Assembly: GCF_029873635.1 (NCBI RefSeq)
Contig: NC_080425.1
Coordinates: 47,290,178-47,354,177 of the forward strand
Direction of reading: 5' to 3'
Length of the DNA stretch: 64,000 nt
From: Malania oleifera
Taxonomy: Eukaryota; Streptophyta; Magnoliopsida; Santalales; Ximeniaceae
This document shows positions 53,840-64,000 of the stretch, in pieces. Every line of letters starts with the position of its first letter. Positions within the stretch are counted from its first letter, which is position 1. Below the pieces are notes generated by a model. It searched no databases. It had not been told where the DNA came from and saw only the letters and a list, made by a program, of their open reading frames with translations. Both the position numbers and the translations under genes were made by a program.

Positions 53840-55592
53840 AATTCTTCTCCTCTACCTTCTCTCTACAATTCTGGCTTTGATTCTCGCTGATTCGACGATC
53901 GGAAGCTGCCACGTTACTCCTGGGAAGATTCTCGACTAGTCTGCTGGAGTAGATTGTTGGTTAGGCCAACTTGGGCACCATCCCAAAATTAGGGTAAGTA
54001 GGTTATTTTAGGCTTTATTAAGTTGTTGGTATTTCTGTATCGAGAAAAATGTATTAGATGGAATAATACTTGAGTTTTGTGGAGAAAAATGTAAATTTTA
54101 GGGTGTTGATCTGGGAACACACACAAAAGTAGGTTTGTTTGGTTTTGTGGGCTTTTTAGTAAGTCAGGTAAGGTGATAAATTAAGTCAGCATTTTCTATG
54201 AAATTATTTATTAATATACAACATTTATTTTTAGAAATTTCATATGTTACAATATAGTGTTTGAGAATACTGCTGTTGAATAGGAAAATGGAATTAATAC
54301 ATTTTATTGGAAAATATGATTTCGAATCAGAATTTATGTTTAGAATATTACTTACACTTGTGTGGCATGAGTATGATTTTCCATGAAAATTATGTTATAC
54401 CTGAATATTATGTTTTCCCATAATAAGCATGTATCCACAATTTTCAGAAAAAAACTATAAAAATAGTACATAAACTATGATTTTAGAATATTATGTTAAA
54501 CAATGCAGAAACTTCATGATTTAGTGCGTTATGATTTATGCCGGCGCAGATGTCGTGATTTATGTCGGCATAGATGCCGTAATTATGTATGTTATGTCAG
54601 AATTTATGAAAATATCACCATGTAAGATATTACTACGAAATATGAAAAATCTATGTATCAGTATATGTAACATACTATATGATATCAGAATCCAGATGGC
54701 TTAGTTTAGATTTTAGAGCACGGTACCATAGCTACATGTTTAAGATTATGTTTATGTTGGTGCTACCACACATCTTAGATAGAGTGTGGGAGATGACAGT
54801 CGATGTGGCTTTAGTATAATGCAGTTGTTCCCCTTGCAGTTCGAACCAGGTGGGTAAGACCCATCATACTTATGGACTTATGTTTAACTTAGCGTAGTTG
54901 GCCAACCATTGCTGGTCCCACCTACGGGCCGCACAACCTAGTTATGTGGGGGTAAAGACATATCATCAGCTAGCTATCCATCCTGAGTATTATTTCAATA
55001 TTGTATAGTTATATAAGATGATTTACATGTACGAAAATTTAGTATGTTATATTATGATTTGACGAATCATGTTTCATTCAAAAATGATACAGACAGTTTT
55101 TACCAGATACGATTTATGTACTGTTTATATGTATAACAAAAAATTACTTATGTTGCCACACACCGATGTTAGTTTATTCCCCTTATTGAGAGGTGTCTCA
55201 CCCCAGCATTACAAATATTTCAGGAAAGATAGAAGGGCGAATAGAGCTCCACGGCAATAGAGGTTGACTGAGTTACCCTATCAGAAGGGTAAGTGGTTAA
55301 GCTAGGGTCAGTTTAGTTTTTGGGTTATGACCCAAGGATACTTTTTGGTCTTTTTTGTGGATGATTGTATATATATGACAGATTGAGTAGAACTCTAGTA
55401 TTGTTCTTGGTGTTGTATGACATGTATATAATTTACGTTTTCCGTTACTTAGGTATCAGAGGTGTATGACAGGTATATCCCTGGCACCCATGGGTCCAGG
55501 TTGATCATGACTATATCAATTTAGCAGGATAATGAAACTATTATAAATGTTATTATGTGGGAAAAAATGAGAAAAATAGGTAGGTCGTTACA
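53446..55592 (+). repeat. 3' LTR of Gypsy-3 (2147 bp)
   Basis: Starts TGTAGAGACCC after the polypurine tract GAGGGAAGAA (53436-53445) and ends GTCGTTACA. Same modules: palindromes 53530-53720, TATA-like near 53736, (CT)n 53786-53838, donor-like AGG|GTAAGT at 53994, hairpin 55187-55200, acceptor ATTTCAG|G ending at 55223. Confidence 0.93.
53786..53838. repeat. (CT)n microsatellite in the Gypsy-3 3' LTR
   Basis: About 26 uninterrupted CT units just downstream of the TATA-like motif. Confidence 0.95.
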
Positions 55593-55597
55593 CTCCA

Positions 55598-55727
55598 TCT
55601 ACAGTGAGTTTGTCATCGTCTACTCCCTCAGGTATATCCTCTTCTTAGTGGGTTTTAGATTCTGGTGCATCTCATTATATGACCCATAATTTCTCTTCAT
55701 TTTCGTTTATATGTCCATCATGTTCTT
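55598..55727 (+). pseudogene. Copia-C protease N-terminal fragment
   Basis: Encodes a Ser/Thr-rich linker, a TAG at 55646-55648, then WVLDSGASHYMTHNFSSFS with the Asp-Ser-Gly active site at 55658-55666. It is cut at 55727 by the solo LTR; the frame resumes at 57659. Confidence 0.82.
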
Positions 55728-57653
55728 TGTTGACCTCATAGGTTATATCCGGTTTTAATAATGACAAATACTCAAGTATTTAATGGTTATCAAGTTTGTG
55801 TGCGATATATTAGCAGATTAATTGATGGCACATAAAGACTCAAAGTATAAAGACCCTGAAGTTTTTCCTTTGTTGTAATTTATATTATTGCTCAATTTGG
55901 GTTTGTAATAGTAAATATAGGAAAAATGTTTGTAATAATCTCTGCATGTCATGCATGTAGGTAATTGTAAGCTCATAGACCTTAGAAAGTCCTTAGGTCC
56001 CCACAAAAACACATAAAATAGTCCCCATAATCATTTGCATTATCAGGGGAATTAATTAAAATGAATAGGACTTATTAGGCAAAAATGAATAGGACTTATT
56101 AATTAAAATGAACCGTGGACAGGTCAACATGTTGACCTGAGTTCAGAAAATCGAACTAAAATACACGTATCGTCCACGGTCGACCAAACCGCTGATCTGA
56201 CCTTTCCCAACAACTCGGTAGCCTGAATTTCAGCGTTCAAATCATCCTCGGGCGACCAAACACATGAGTTTGGTTAATCAATCTTCAAAGCGGGCACCTA
56301 AATCTCGGACAGTGTGAAAATTACCTTGGTTCAGCAAACCAAACCCATGCTCAGGTGACCGAACTTCAAAAACTGACTTTTTTCATTGTCTCTGTTTGGG
56401 TGACCGAACCGTGGTTCAGCCACTCAAAAACTCCCAGGTTGTTTTATTTTTACCGCGGTTAAGCATGGTTATATGGGGTTAATATTTCTTAATGGTTTTA
56501 AAACAATATTAATAATTCCCCCATGTCCTTAACGGTTATAATTTGCCCTACTTCTATAAATAGGGCCTCATTTGTGAAGATTAGTGAGAGATTAGAAAAA
56601 TCATTAGCAAGAAATCCTCTCAAACTTAAAAAGCCTATTTTTCCAAATACTATCTCAAATACTTTCCTACTTCATTTTCTTTGATCATCCAAGCTTAGAG
56701 AGAGTGTTTAGATTATTAGTGCTTTATTCTAAATAGCCCTATACTCTCATTGAAATTTTTATTGTTTGATTTTTGTATTGAGAGTTTGGCTAGGGTTCTT
56801 CCCACTAATTTAAATAAATAAATCTTGTGTGGGAAAAATCATAGGCTTTAGGGTCTTTGCATTGACATTGTAAGATTCCTTAAGCTTTATTTTTTGTGTG
56901 CAAATATTTTACAAAACTTGTTTTCAAACAACTCTTGTGGTAGATGTATTTGAAAAAATCTTTTTAAGTTCGTTTGAATATTATTGCTAACATCTTTGAA
57001 ACACTAATATGATATTGAGATTTGATGTACTTTACTTTCAAAGATTAGCTTGTTAGAACACTTTTGAGCATATTTGAGATTATGCATTGCTGAGTGTTGC
57101 TTGCACAAAATCACATCACCGAGCTTACAATTCCTATATTGTTGATGTGTGGTTGATTGAGTATACTGTGCGTATTGTAGTACATACCAGCTTAGTGTAA
57201 GAAGAATTTCCATATATGTAAATTTTCATACATTTGTTGTTTTCCAAGCATGGGCCTGAAAAGGGAGACTAGCCCAGTGGAATAGTCCCGGATTGGCTCC
57301 GACCCGATTAGGAAAGCTAGGTGCACCATAGTGGTAAGGTGTAGGTTGAGGTTAGCCTCGTTAATTGACCTAGTTGTAACTGGTGCCGCTCCATCTGTTA
57401 AGTGAGCATTAGTGGAATCCTTGGACTTGCGAGCTAGAGGCGGGGACATAGGCAGTATGGACCGAACCCCGATAACATATCGGGTATGCTATTTATTTTT
57501 TCCGCACTTTATATTACTGCACGTGTATGTTTTATTTATGATTGCATAGACAAACCCTACGTTGTGTAATACTGCTGCTAGACTGGTTGACTTAGGGATA
57601 AATTTTTAAATCTCCAATTCACCCCCCCTCTTGGGATTGCACCAAAGCTAACA
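55728..57653 (+). mobile_element. Solo LTR of family B (1926 bp) with perfect TSD TTCTT
   Basis: Starts TGTTGACCTC, ends GCTAACA and is flanked by TTCTT at 55723-55727 and 57654-57658. The 3' block AGGCGGGGACATAGGCAG ... CGAACCCCGATAAC (57430-57480) and the end block ATTCACCCCCCCTCTTGGG are shared with the LTR at 8267-9509. Positions 56170-56420 hold repeated GGTCGACCAAA/GTGACCGAAC motifs. No internal region. Confidence 0.92.
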
Positions 57654-57658
57654 TTCTT

Positions 57659-58451
57659 CAAATTCTGTGCTAACTGTTGATGGCACTCCTATGGTTTTAA
57701 TTGGTGTTGGGTCCATTCGTACTCATAATTTCTCACTTCCAGATGTTTATTGCATTGCTAACCTAACCATGAGTCTTGTCTTTATTGGTCAATTGTGTGA
57801 TGCTGGTTATTCTGTTAATTTTTCCTCTACTTCTTGTCATGTGCAAAATCCTCAATTCAGGAAGCTAATTGGTATAGGCCATAGAGAGGGTGGCATATAT
57901 GTTTTGGATGAGCTGTGTGTTCCTGATCATGTGGCAGCATCGGGAGTAAACCTTGTTAGATTAAAACTTCACCTAAAAGCTTAAGCTGTTAGGTTGTGGG
58001 CCAACAATGTATATCAAGCTTTAACACTCCTTCGCACGTGCAGCCCAATAGCACGTGGGGAGATAAACATATAATAAATTTTTTAATACCAAAAAATAAA
58101 TGAGGGTGGCGAGAATAGAACCTAGGACCTCCTGGTAACCAACTCTAATACCATGTTAGATTACCACTTTACCTAAAAGCTTAAACTATTAGGTTGTGGG
58201 TTAATAATGTATATCAAGCTTTAACAGACCTCTCCTCATTCCTCTTGGATTCCTCATTGTTTGTTTTTTATTTGTGGCATTCTAGACTTGGTCATGTGTT
58301 GGCCTCTCATTTAAAATTTTTGGTATCCCGTGGTGTTTTGGGCAATTTACAGACACATGATATTTCTGATTGTAGTGGTTGTAAATTGGCAAAGTTTTAT
58401 GCATTGCCTTTTACTCAAAACATGTCTAAGTCTGTTGCACTTTTTGATTGA
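57659..58451 (+). pseudogene. Copia-C protease C-terminus and pre-integrase domain
   Basis: SVLTVDGTPMVLIGVGSI and FSLPDVYCIANLTMSLVFIG (57665-57790) are the protease tail and linker, ending in GGIYVLDELCVP. The frame is broken at 57954-58226 by the SMART element. It resumes with LWHSRLGHVLASHLKFL (58271) and CSGCKLAK (58375), the His-His-Cys-Cys zinc site of copia integrase, and stops at 58449 (TGA). Confidence 0.85.
57954..58226 (-). mobile_element. SMART-type miniature LTR retrotransposon, complete (273 bp)
   Basis: Two 73-bp direct repeats (57954-58026 and 58154-58226) act as LTRs. On the minus strand each starts TGTTAAAGCTTGATATACAT and ends ATCTAACA. Directly inside the minus-strand 5' LTR is TGGTATTAGAGTT (58153-58141), a Met-tRNA PBS with one mismatch. 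A short purine tract GAAGGAG (about 58033-58027) abuts the other LTR. Flanks are AACCT (57949-57953) and GACCT (58227-58231), a TSD with one mismatch, and removing the element rejoins the Copia-C frame. No coding capacity. The structure fits the SMART elements described in plants. Confidence 0.87.
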
Positions 58452-59150
58452 ATTCACTCTGATGTGTGGGGTCTTGCCCTTGTTGACATAAAAGGGGGGG
58501 GGGGTCTAGATACTATGTTTCTTTTATTGATGATTATACTCAATATTGTTGGGTTTATTTAATGAAACGCCGATCTGATTTCATTAATATCTATACTGCC
58601 TTTCAATCATTTGTTCGTGCCGTCGTTAAGTGTTTTTGTTTCGATTTGGGTGTGGAGTATAATTCTAAGGCATTTTCTGAGTTGCTCATCTTTGATGGTA
58701 TCGTTAATCAATCTTCTTGTACTGATACTCCTCAACAAAATGGTGTTGTCGAAAGAAAACATCGCCATATTATTGAAACAGATCGCTCTCTTCTCTTATC
58801 TGCTAAGGTTCCTAGTGAATTCTGGGGGAAAGCGGTTCTTACTTCGGTATAATTGATTAATAGAATCCCCACATCCCACAACTCTGGTCTCTCCCCTTGG
58901 GAAAAATTATATAGGTCCCCCTATGATTACTCATCTCTAAAAGTCTTTGGTTATCTATGTTTTGTTCTTTGTACCACTGTTGAGCATACTAAATTATGGC
59001 CACAATCTACCATGTGTGTCTTCCTTGGTTATGGAGAGGGATAGAAGGGTTATAGGTGTTTTGATCCTATTGCTCGGAAACTATATGTCTCTTGTCATAT
59101 TGTCTTCCTCGAACACATTCCTTTCTCTACCGTTCCTACTAGCTCTCCTC
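58452..59150 (+). pseudogene. Copia-C integrase core remnant
   Basis: IHSDVWG (first catalytic Asp, about 58463), then a 12-G run near 58493-58504 that shifts the frame. YVSFIDDYTQYCWVYLMKRR lies at about 58518, and CTDTPQQNGVVERKHRHIIE, carrying the catalytic Glu, at about 58720. The core stops at 58852. The C-terminal part LKVFGYLCFVLC and FLGYGEG (58938-59042) and SCHIVFLEHIPFSTV follow. Confidence 0.85.
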
Positions 59151-60910
59151 ATATGGCACAATTAGACCTTTTTCGTATTGACCCTTTCTCTAATGACGAA
59201 AGTGGTGGCGATGGTGGTGGTGATGATGATGCAAATGGTGGTGATGATGATGCCCCTCTTGTGGTCCCCCAAGAATCTCCTATGGGTGTGGATTCTCATC
59301 AATCTCGCTATCCCAAGTGTGCTTGTAAGTCCACTTAGTTACCATATTTTGCTTATTCTTGTTATTTAGGTTCTTTCACTTCCTTTTTAGTAGATATTCA
59401 TCCATTTTGTGAGCCTACCTCATATAAGGAGGTTGCTTGTGATCCTTTTTGGCAACCGGCCATGGATGAGGAACTTTCTATGTTGTATAAAAACTCATAC
59501 TTGGGACTTGGTGTCACTCCCTCCAAGTAAGAAATCAATTGGTTCTCATTGGGTTTACAATATCAAAATGAAGTCCGATGGTTCTATTGAGTGATACAAA
59601 GCTCATTTGGTTGCTAAGGGTTTTACCCAAGAGTATGGTATAAATTATGATGAGACTTTTGCCTTGGTTGCAAAGATGACAACTATTTGTGCTCTTATTG
59701 TTGTAGCTTCTATTCGTCGGTGGGCTATTTCTTAGTTGGAAGTTAAAAATGCTTTCTTGAATGGGGATATGAAGGACGAAGTTTACATGGTACCTCTGCC
59801 TAGTGTCTCTCATAATCTTGGCGAGGTTTTGCAAACACAAGAAGGCTTTATATGGTCTCAAACAAGCCCCTCAAGCTTGGTTTGAGAAGTTTTCTATGGT
59901 TGTCACTTCTCTTAACTTCTCCTCTTGTGCTCATGATTCAAATTTATTTGTTAAGCGTACTTCTACTGGCCATATCATTCTTTTTTTGTATGTTGATGAT
60001 ATGATTATTATGGGTGATGATGTTGATGATATTGTGGACTTGAAAAAGATACTGGCTTAGGAGTTTGATATGAAGGATTTGGGGTCACTCCGCTACTTCT
60101 TGGGAATTGAAGTAGCCTACTCACCCAAAGGTTACTTGCTCTCCTAATCAAAGTATATTGTAGATATTCTTGACTGCGCTCGCCTCAATAATAATTAGAC
60201 CGTTGATACTCCTCTTGAGGTTAATGCCAGCTACACTCCCACTAATGGTATTCCCCTACCCGATCCCACCTTGTATCGTACTATTGTTGGTAGTTTAGTT
60301 TATCTAACTATTACTCACCCAGATATTGCTTATGATGTCCACATTGTGATTCAGTTTGTTGCTTCACCTACATCTATGCATTGGTCAGCTGTTTTCGCAT
60401 CTTGGGATATCTTTGATGGACTCTCTATCGGAGTATTTTATTCTCTTCGACGTCATCGTTGAAGCTTTGTGCCTACTTTGATACGCATTGGGCTACTGAT
60501 CTTACTGATTGAAAGTACAATACCAGCTTTTGCATATTTTTAGGTGACTCCCTTATTTCTTGGAAAAGCAAGAAGCAAGTAGTTGTTTTGCACTCTTCTA
60601 CTGAGGCTGAATACCGTGTGATGGCGTCCATCACGACTGAGATTGTGTGGCTACGTTGGTTGTTAGCTAATATGGGTGTTATTTTTTCTACTCCTACTCC
60701 TCTGTATTGTGACAATAGGAGTGCTATCCATATTGCAAGGAATTAGGTGTTTCATGAATGGACCAAATACATTGAAATTGATTGTCATGTCACCAAACAC
60801 CACCTTCAGCAAGGGACTATTACTTTGCCCTTTGTTCCGTCCTCCATGCAGGTTGCTGACTTCTTTACGAAGTCACACACCATCCAATGCTTTCGTGTTT
60901 TGATTGAAAA
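59151..60910 (+). pseudogene. Copia-C reverse transcriptase and RNase H remnant
   Basis: An acidic Gly/Asp-rich linker (59195-59255) precedes RT. RT blocks: GSHWVYNIKMKSDGSIE (about 59540), [20 protein letters not shown] (about 59605), VKNAFLNGD (about 59745), KALYGLKQAPQAWFEKF (about 59845), YVDD at 59989-60000 and DMKDLGSLRYFLGIEV (about 60068). RNase H: SWKSKKQVVVLHSSTEAEYR (about 60555), YCDNRSAIHIARN (about 60705) and VADFFTKS (about 60850). Stops at 59593, 60058, 60147 and 60460 and a frameshift near 59825. It ends at 60910, where Gypsy-4 starts. Confidence 0.87.
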
Positions 60911-62399
60911 TGTCACACCCCGAACCCAAAAATGGGACCCAGGGGTGAAAATATAAACCAACCAGTCCCTGTATCATACAAAACAACCAAGATACTGAGA
61001 AAAGGATAAGGGTTCGACCCCATGCGGTTCCCAGGCACCCTATACACATCCAAACAGAAGAAAATGTATAGAGCGGAATAAGGTCATTCTATATACATAC
61101 AGTACCATACTAGTGTCTATACAAGAGCAGAAACAAGGCTTTATCACAAATGTATAAACGGGTGCCCAAGACATCCCAAAATGGCAACCCACCAAAATAC
61201 AGTCCTAGCACTTACCCAAGCGCTAACCGTAGTACACCGGCCACTACGCTCCTCACACTAGGATGCTAGTTTCGGTTACTCGAAGGACCTGTAAAAATGT
61301 ACGTACAGTAGAGGTGAGACACCTCTCAGTAAGGAAGAACATAGGTTATATCAGTGTGTGGCATTTGAGTGTTATCATGATACAACATACATGCAGTTAA
61401 ATGTAGTCTAGTACTAGTCTTACACAGTGCATACACGCACACACATGCATACACATGCCCACAATTTACCCGGTGTCATCACACCCCTCGGCCTGAAGCT
61501 TGTCCGTGGCAATCCGGCGTTGGCCCATAGCCAACCCGCGAAGTACAGTGCCACCGGCACATGGCTAGTCCCAGACTCCCATGACATTGTACCTGCGCTA
61601 ATTGGTAGATCCACACCCTTTGGTGATCAGCCGGTATAGGCTCACGCCCTCAGATATAGAGCCGGACACTCTTGCCTACGTGGTAGGCGATAAACACACG
61701 CCCTCGGATATAGAGCCGTACACTCTCAGTACCTGGTATAAATTCAGAACCCCATTCCTACTAACCATTTAACCAATCACACACACATGCATGCTCATAT
61801 AACCAAAAAAACCACACCCATTTGGTAATCTAAAGTCATGGTTTTCCAAACACATACAACTTAAACAAGTCAAGGCACGGTTATCCCTATAACACACTAT
61901 AAATCAACATATACGCTCGGTTTTCAACAAAACCAGGGATGCAGCCCGTCGCCCCCTTTTTTCCAAAACTGTAATAATGAAAAACCTGTATTTTTCCCCA
62001 TTAGATCCCCCCAAATGAGTAGCCAAAACGTACACAGGACCATGAACCACAGTTCTACTGAGTCCGATTTAAAAAATAACCGATATAAACACAATTCCCC
62101 TTACCTTTCCCCCAAGAGAGATTCCCAAACTCTAACCTTAAACAGTGAACCGAGTTCCAAAACCTACAAATAATAGTATGTAAGATACTCACGACATTGT
62201 TCTCTACTAACCTATCGGATCAGAATTGAAAACCGAGCCTTACCTCGATTTTACGCCAAAACCCAAAAATCTTTGAAACGGGGTTTCGATCCATAGAACT
62301 TGTAAAGAATCCTTCCACGATCCTCATGATAACTTCAAATTTATGATTCTCACGATGAGCGGTGAAGAAATCTAGAGAGATAGAGAGTAGGGAGAGTTC

Positions 62400-62461
<62 letters not shown>

Positions 62462-62775
62462 ATTTGAGTTTCTTAGTTGAGAAGTAATGAAAACTTCTAT
62501 TTATAGTCCTTTGACCTAGCCACTTCTCGTCTACGAATTGGGTCCTTGTCAACAAGGCTCTATAGTTTTCTCATGGATGAGACCAAGACCTCATTAACGA
62601 GTCTGGGATCTCTGATTTTTTTGAGACTCCTTGGCTTCTCCTCGTCGACGATATCGACGAGAGATAGAAGGCCTTCGTCGATGAACTCTGGCTTCGTCGA
62701 CGAAGCCTGTTCAAATTCCAATTTTACCCCTCTTTTATTTATTTAAACCTATATATCATGGTTCGAGTTCTTACA
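60911..62775 (-). repeat. 3' LTR of Gypsy-4 (about 1865 bp)
   Basis: On the minus strand it starts TGTAAGAACTCG and ends GGTGTGACA. Palindromes at 62705-62522, TATA-like CTATAAATAG near 62503, a CT run (62457-62401 on the minus strand), donor CGAG|GTAAGG at 62243, hairpin 61328-61315, acceptor TTTACAG|G ending at 61289. Confidence 0.9.
62401..62458. repeat. (GA)n microsatellite in the Gypsy-4 LTR
   Basis: Uninterrupted AG dinucleotides over about 58 nt, at the same relative place as the CT runs in the Gypsy-3 LTRs. Confidence 0.95.
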
Positions 62776-62776
62776 A

Positions 62777-62812
62777 CCTCCTCTCCTTACAAAAATTTCG
62801 TCCTCGAAATTT
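62777..62812 (-). other. Polypurine tract and inverted repeat of Gypsy-4
   Basis: The minus strand reads AAATTTCG-AGGA-CGAAATTT (62812-62793), then AAGGAGAGGAGG directly before the LTR, the same arrangement as Gypsy-2. Confidence 0.85.
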
Positions 62813-62967
62813 GCCATCTCTCATTCGCAAACCTACTCATACAATCAAACACATGTACAACACTCTAGAAAGAACTAGCGACCACTATAGCTTAGCGCCA
62901 TCATACAGATACACATACATACCTTCACTTATGGCGGAGGAATACCGTGGTTACATATACAACTATC

Positions 62968-64000
62968 TCAGGAGTTCACAATACACATACTCCTGATGAG
63001 TAACCACCTATCCCAACCCAAAGTAGGATAACATATAAGTGCTAAGAACAATTGTGGATACTTCCGGTATATTTCCGTTTCCAGTTCCCAAGAAGCTTCA
63101 TCAACCTCGTGGTTTTTCCACAATACCTTCACTAATGGTATATCTTTGGTACGAAGCTTCTGAACTTTACAGTTCAGAACCTGAACAGGTATCTTCTCAT
63201 ATGCTAAAGTATTCCCAATTTCCAACTCCTCATAATCGATAACATGTGATGGATCTAGCATGTACCCCCTCAACATGGATACGTGAAACACATCGTGGAC
63301 CCTCGAGAGTGCTGGGGGTAGTGTAATCCTGTAGGCTATCAGACCCACTTGCTCAAGAATCTGGAATGGTCCAATATACCTCAGGCTGAGCTTGCCATTT
63401 CTCTCGAATCTCATCACCCCTTTCATCGGAGCGACATGCAAAAATACCTTACCCCCCATCTCGAACTCTAATTCACGGTGGCGAACATTTGTGTAACTCT
63501 TCTGCTGACTCTGAGTTGATTTAATCCTCTCTCGGATCAAACCCACCTTCTCAGATGCCTGCTGCACAAGTTCAGGTCCTAACACCTAACGTTCTCCAAC
63601 CTCATCCCAACATAAAGGAGATCGACACCTCCGACCATACACAGCCTCGAACGGTGCCATCCCGATACTAGCCTGGAAGCTGTTATTATAAGCAAACTCC
63701 ACTAGTGGCATATACTGTATCCAGCTACCACCAAAGTCTAACACACAATCTTGCAACATATCTTCCAAGATCTGTATCATCCTCTCTGACTGTCTATCAG
63801 TCTGGGGGTGGAACACTGTACTGAAAGTAAGCTTTATCCCCAGTGCTTCCTGCAAACTCATCCAGAATCGAGAAGTAAACCTAGGATTTCGATATGACAC
63901 ATTGGACACCTGTACCCCATGCATTCTCACAATCTCATGCACATACAACTCCGCCAGCCTACTTAAAGGATAGCCAATCTTCATCGGTATGAAATGAGGA
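62968..64000 (-). pseudogene. Gypsy-4 integrase C-terminal half with chromodomain-like tail
   Basis: Minus strand. A core fragment at 63984-63586 has [16 protein letters not shown] and FHPQTDRQSERMIQILEDML. The second catalytic Asp position is Tyr (codon 63894-63892), and the next Asp is Asn. A TAG follows (63588-63586) where relatives have Gln. The open frame 63585-62968 carries GLIRERIKSTQSQQKSYTNV, the HDVFHVSMLRGYMLDPSHV block and KVLWKNHEVDEASWELETEI, the chromodomain-like end. The expected stop after the tail is lost, so the frame runs about 30 codons on. The 5' part is outside the window. Confidence 0.88.

Larger units (their letters stand above)
46985..55592 (+). mobile_element. Gypsy-3: Ty3/gypsy chromovirus, TSD CTCCA, defective 5' end
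   Basis: Flanked by CTCCA at 46980-46984 and 55593-55597. The truncated 5' LTR (46985 to about 48875) runs straight into gag: the last ~345 bp of the LTR, the PBS, the leader and the gag N-terminus are missing. Gag, protease, RT, RNase H, integrase with chromodomain-like end and a full 3' LTR (53446-55592) follow. Gag is of the Gypsy-1 type. Without a PBS it could not be reverse-transcribed. It sits in the protease-upstream region of Copia-C. Confidence 0.93.
46693..60910 (+). mobile_element. Copia-C: short-LTR Ty1/copia, host of four later insertions
   Basis: The element pieces are 46693-46984, 55598-55727, 57659-57953 and 58232-60910, in total about 3.4 kb. They are separated by Gypsy-3, a solo LTR and a SMART element, and cut at 60910 by Gypsy-4. 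The 3' end is outside the window. It has a 183-bp LTR and a Met-tRNA PBS. The frame of the pieces joins correctly at each insertion when one TSD copy is removed. Almost no gag lies between PBS and protease, so a gag deletion predates the Gypsy-3 insertion. Exact copia lineage unsettled. Confidence 0.85.
60911..64000 (-). mobile_element. Gypsy-4: Ty3/gypsy chromovirus, 3' half, minus strand
   Basis: The 3' LTR (62775 to 60911 on the minus strand) is preceded by the polypurine tract and the C-terminal half of integrase, which runs off the window at 64000. Its sequence is closest to Gypsy-2 (LTR start TGTAAGAAC, near-identical integrase tail). It is inserted in the Copia-C RNase H tail; the right-hand flank GAAAA (60906-60910) would be the TSD, but the other copy lies outside the window. 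Confidence 0.9.

Noticed and set aside
57954-58226. Cassandra-type TRIM with 5S rRNA sequence
   Set aside because: The LTRs are only 73 bp and carry no 5S-like sequence; the SMART structure fits better.
59195-59255. GGTGAT repeat as a coding microsatellite gene
   Set aside because: It is the acidic linker between integrase and RT of Copia-C.

Overview
This is nuclear DNA of a flowering plant, probably a eudicot. The evidence is one split gene with short conserved exons and GT-AG introns, surrounded by plant-type LTR retrotransposons (chromovirus Ty3/gypsy and Ty1/copia), a tRNA-derived SINE, LINE remnants and foldback elements. There is no operon structure. The species cannot be named from the sequence.

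Layout. (1) Positions 1-11.45 kb are a nest of retroelements. A minus-strand copia (Copia-A) carries a complete solo LTR (8267-9509, TSD CTATC). It also carries an LTR of the same family on the minus strand (4243-6122), which is itself broken by a minus-strand gypsy element (Gypsy-1, 1-4242, running off the window). (2) Positions 12775-21433 hold a structurally complete but dead gypsy chromovirus (Gypsy-2), with 1.81-kb LTRs, TSD TTTTT, a PBS and gag-pol with a chromodomain-like tail. A decayed gypsy-type LTR follows to 22757. (3) About 23.8-45.3 kb is the only cellular gene, the coatomer subunit delta gene (delta-COP): eleven coding exons, a 527-residue protein, plus strand. Its long introns hold an RTE-type LINE remnant with a SINE inside it, an antisense L1-type LINE remnant, several foldback/MITE-like elements and a fragment with an RTE-type 3' tail. 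(4) From 46.7 kb to the end is a second nest. A short-LTR copia (Copia-C) is broken by a gypsy element (Gypsy-3, 46985-55592, TSD CTCCA), a solo LTR (55728-57653, TSD TTCTT), a 273-bp SMART-type miniature LTR element (57954-58226) and another gypsy element (Gypsy-4, from 60911 past the end).

The retroelement coding regions are all broken by stops and frameshifts, many of them at positions where the family has Gln or Arg (C-to-T decay). The delta-COP frame is intact across all ten coding introns.

The most interesting pattern is a layout shared by the gypsy LTRs although their sequences differ. In order they carry GTCGAC-centred palindromes, a TATA box, a CT-rich stretch, a consensus 5' splice donor, degenerate ~36-bp repeats, a TGAGA/TCTCA hairpin and a 3' splice acceptor. 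This suggests a leader intron of about 0.9-1.3 kb inside the LTR. The complete miniature LTR element inside Copia-C is the second notable find.
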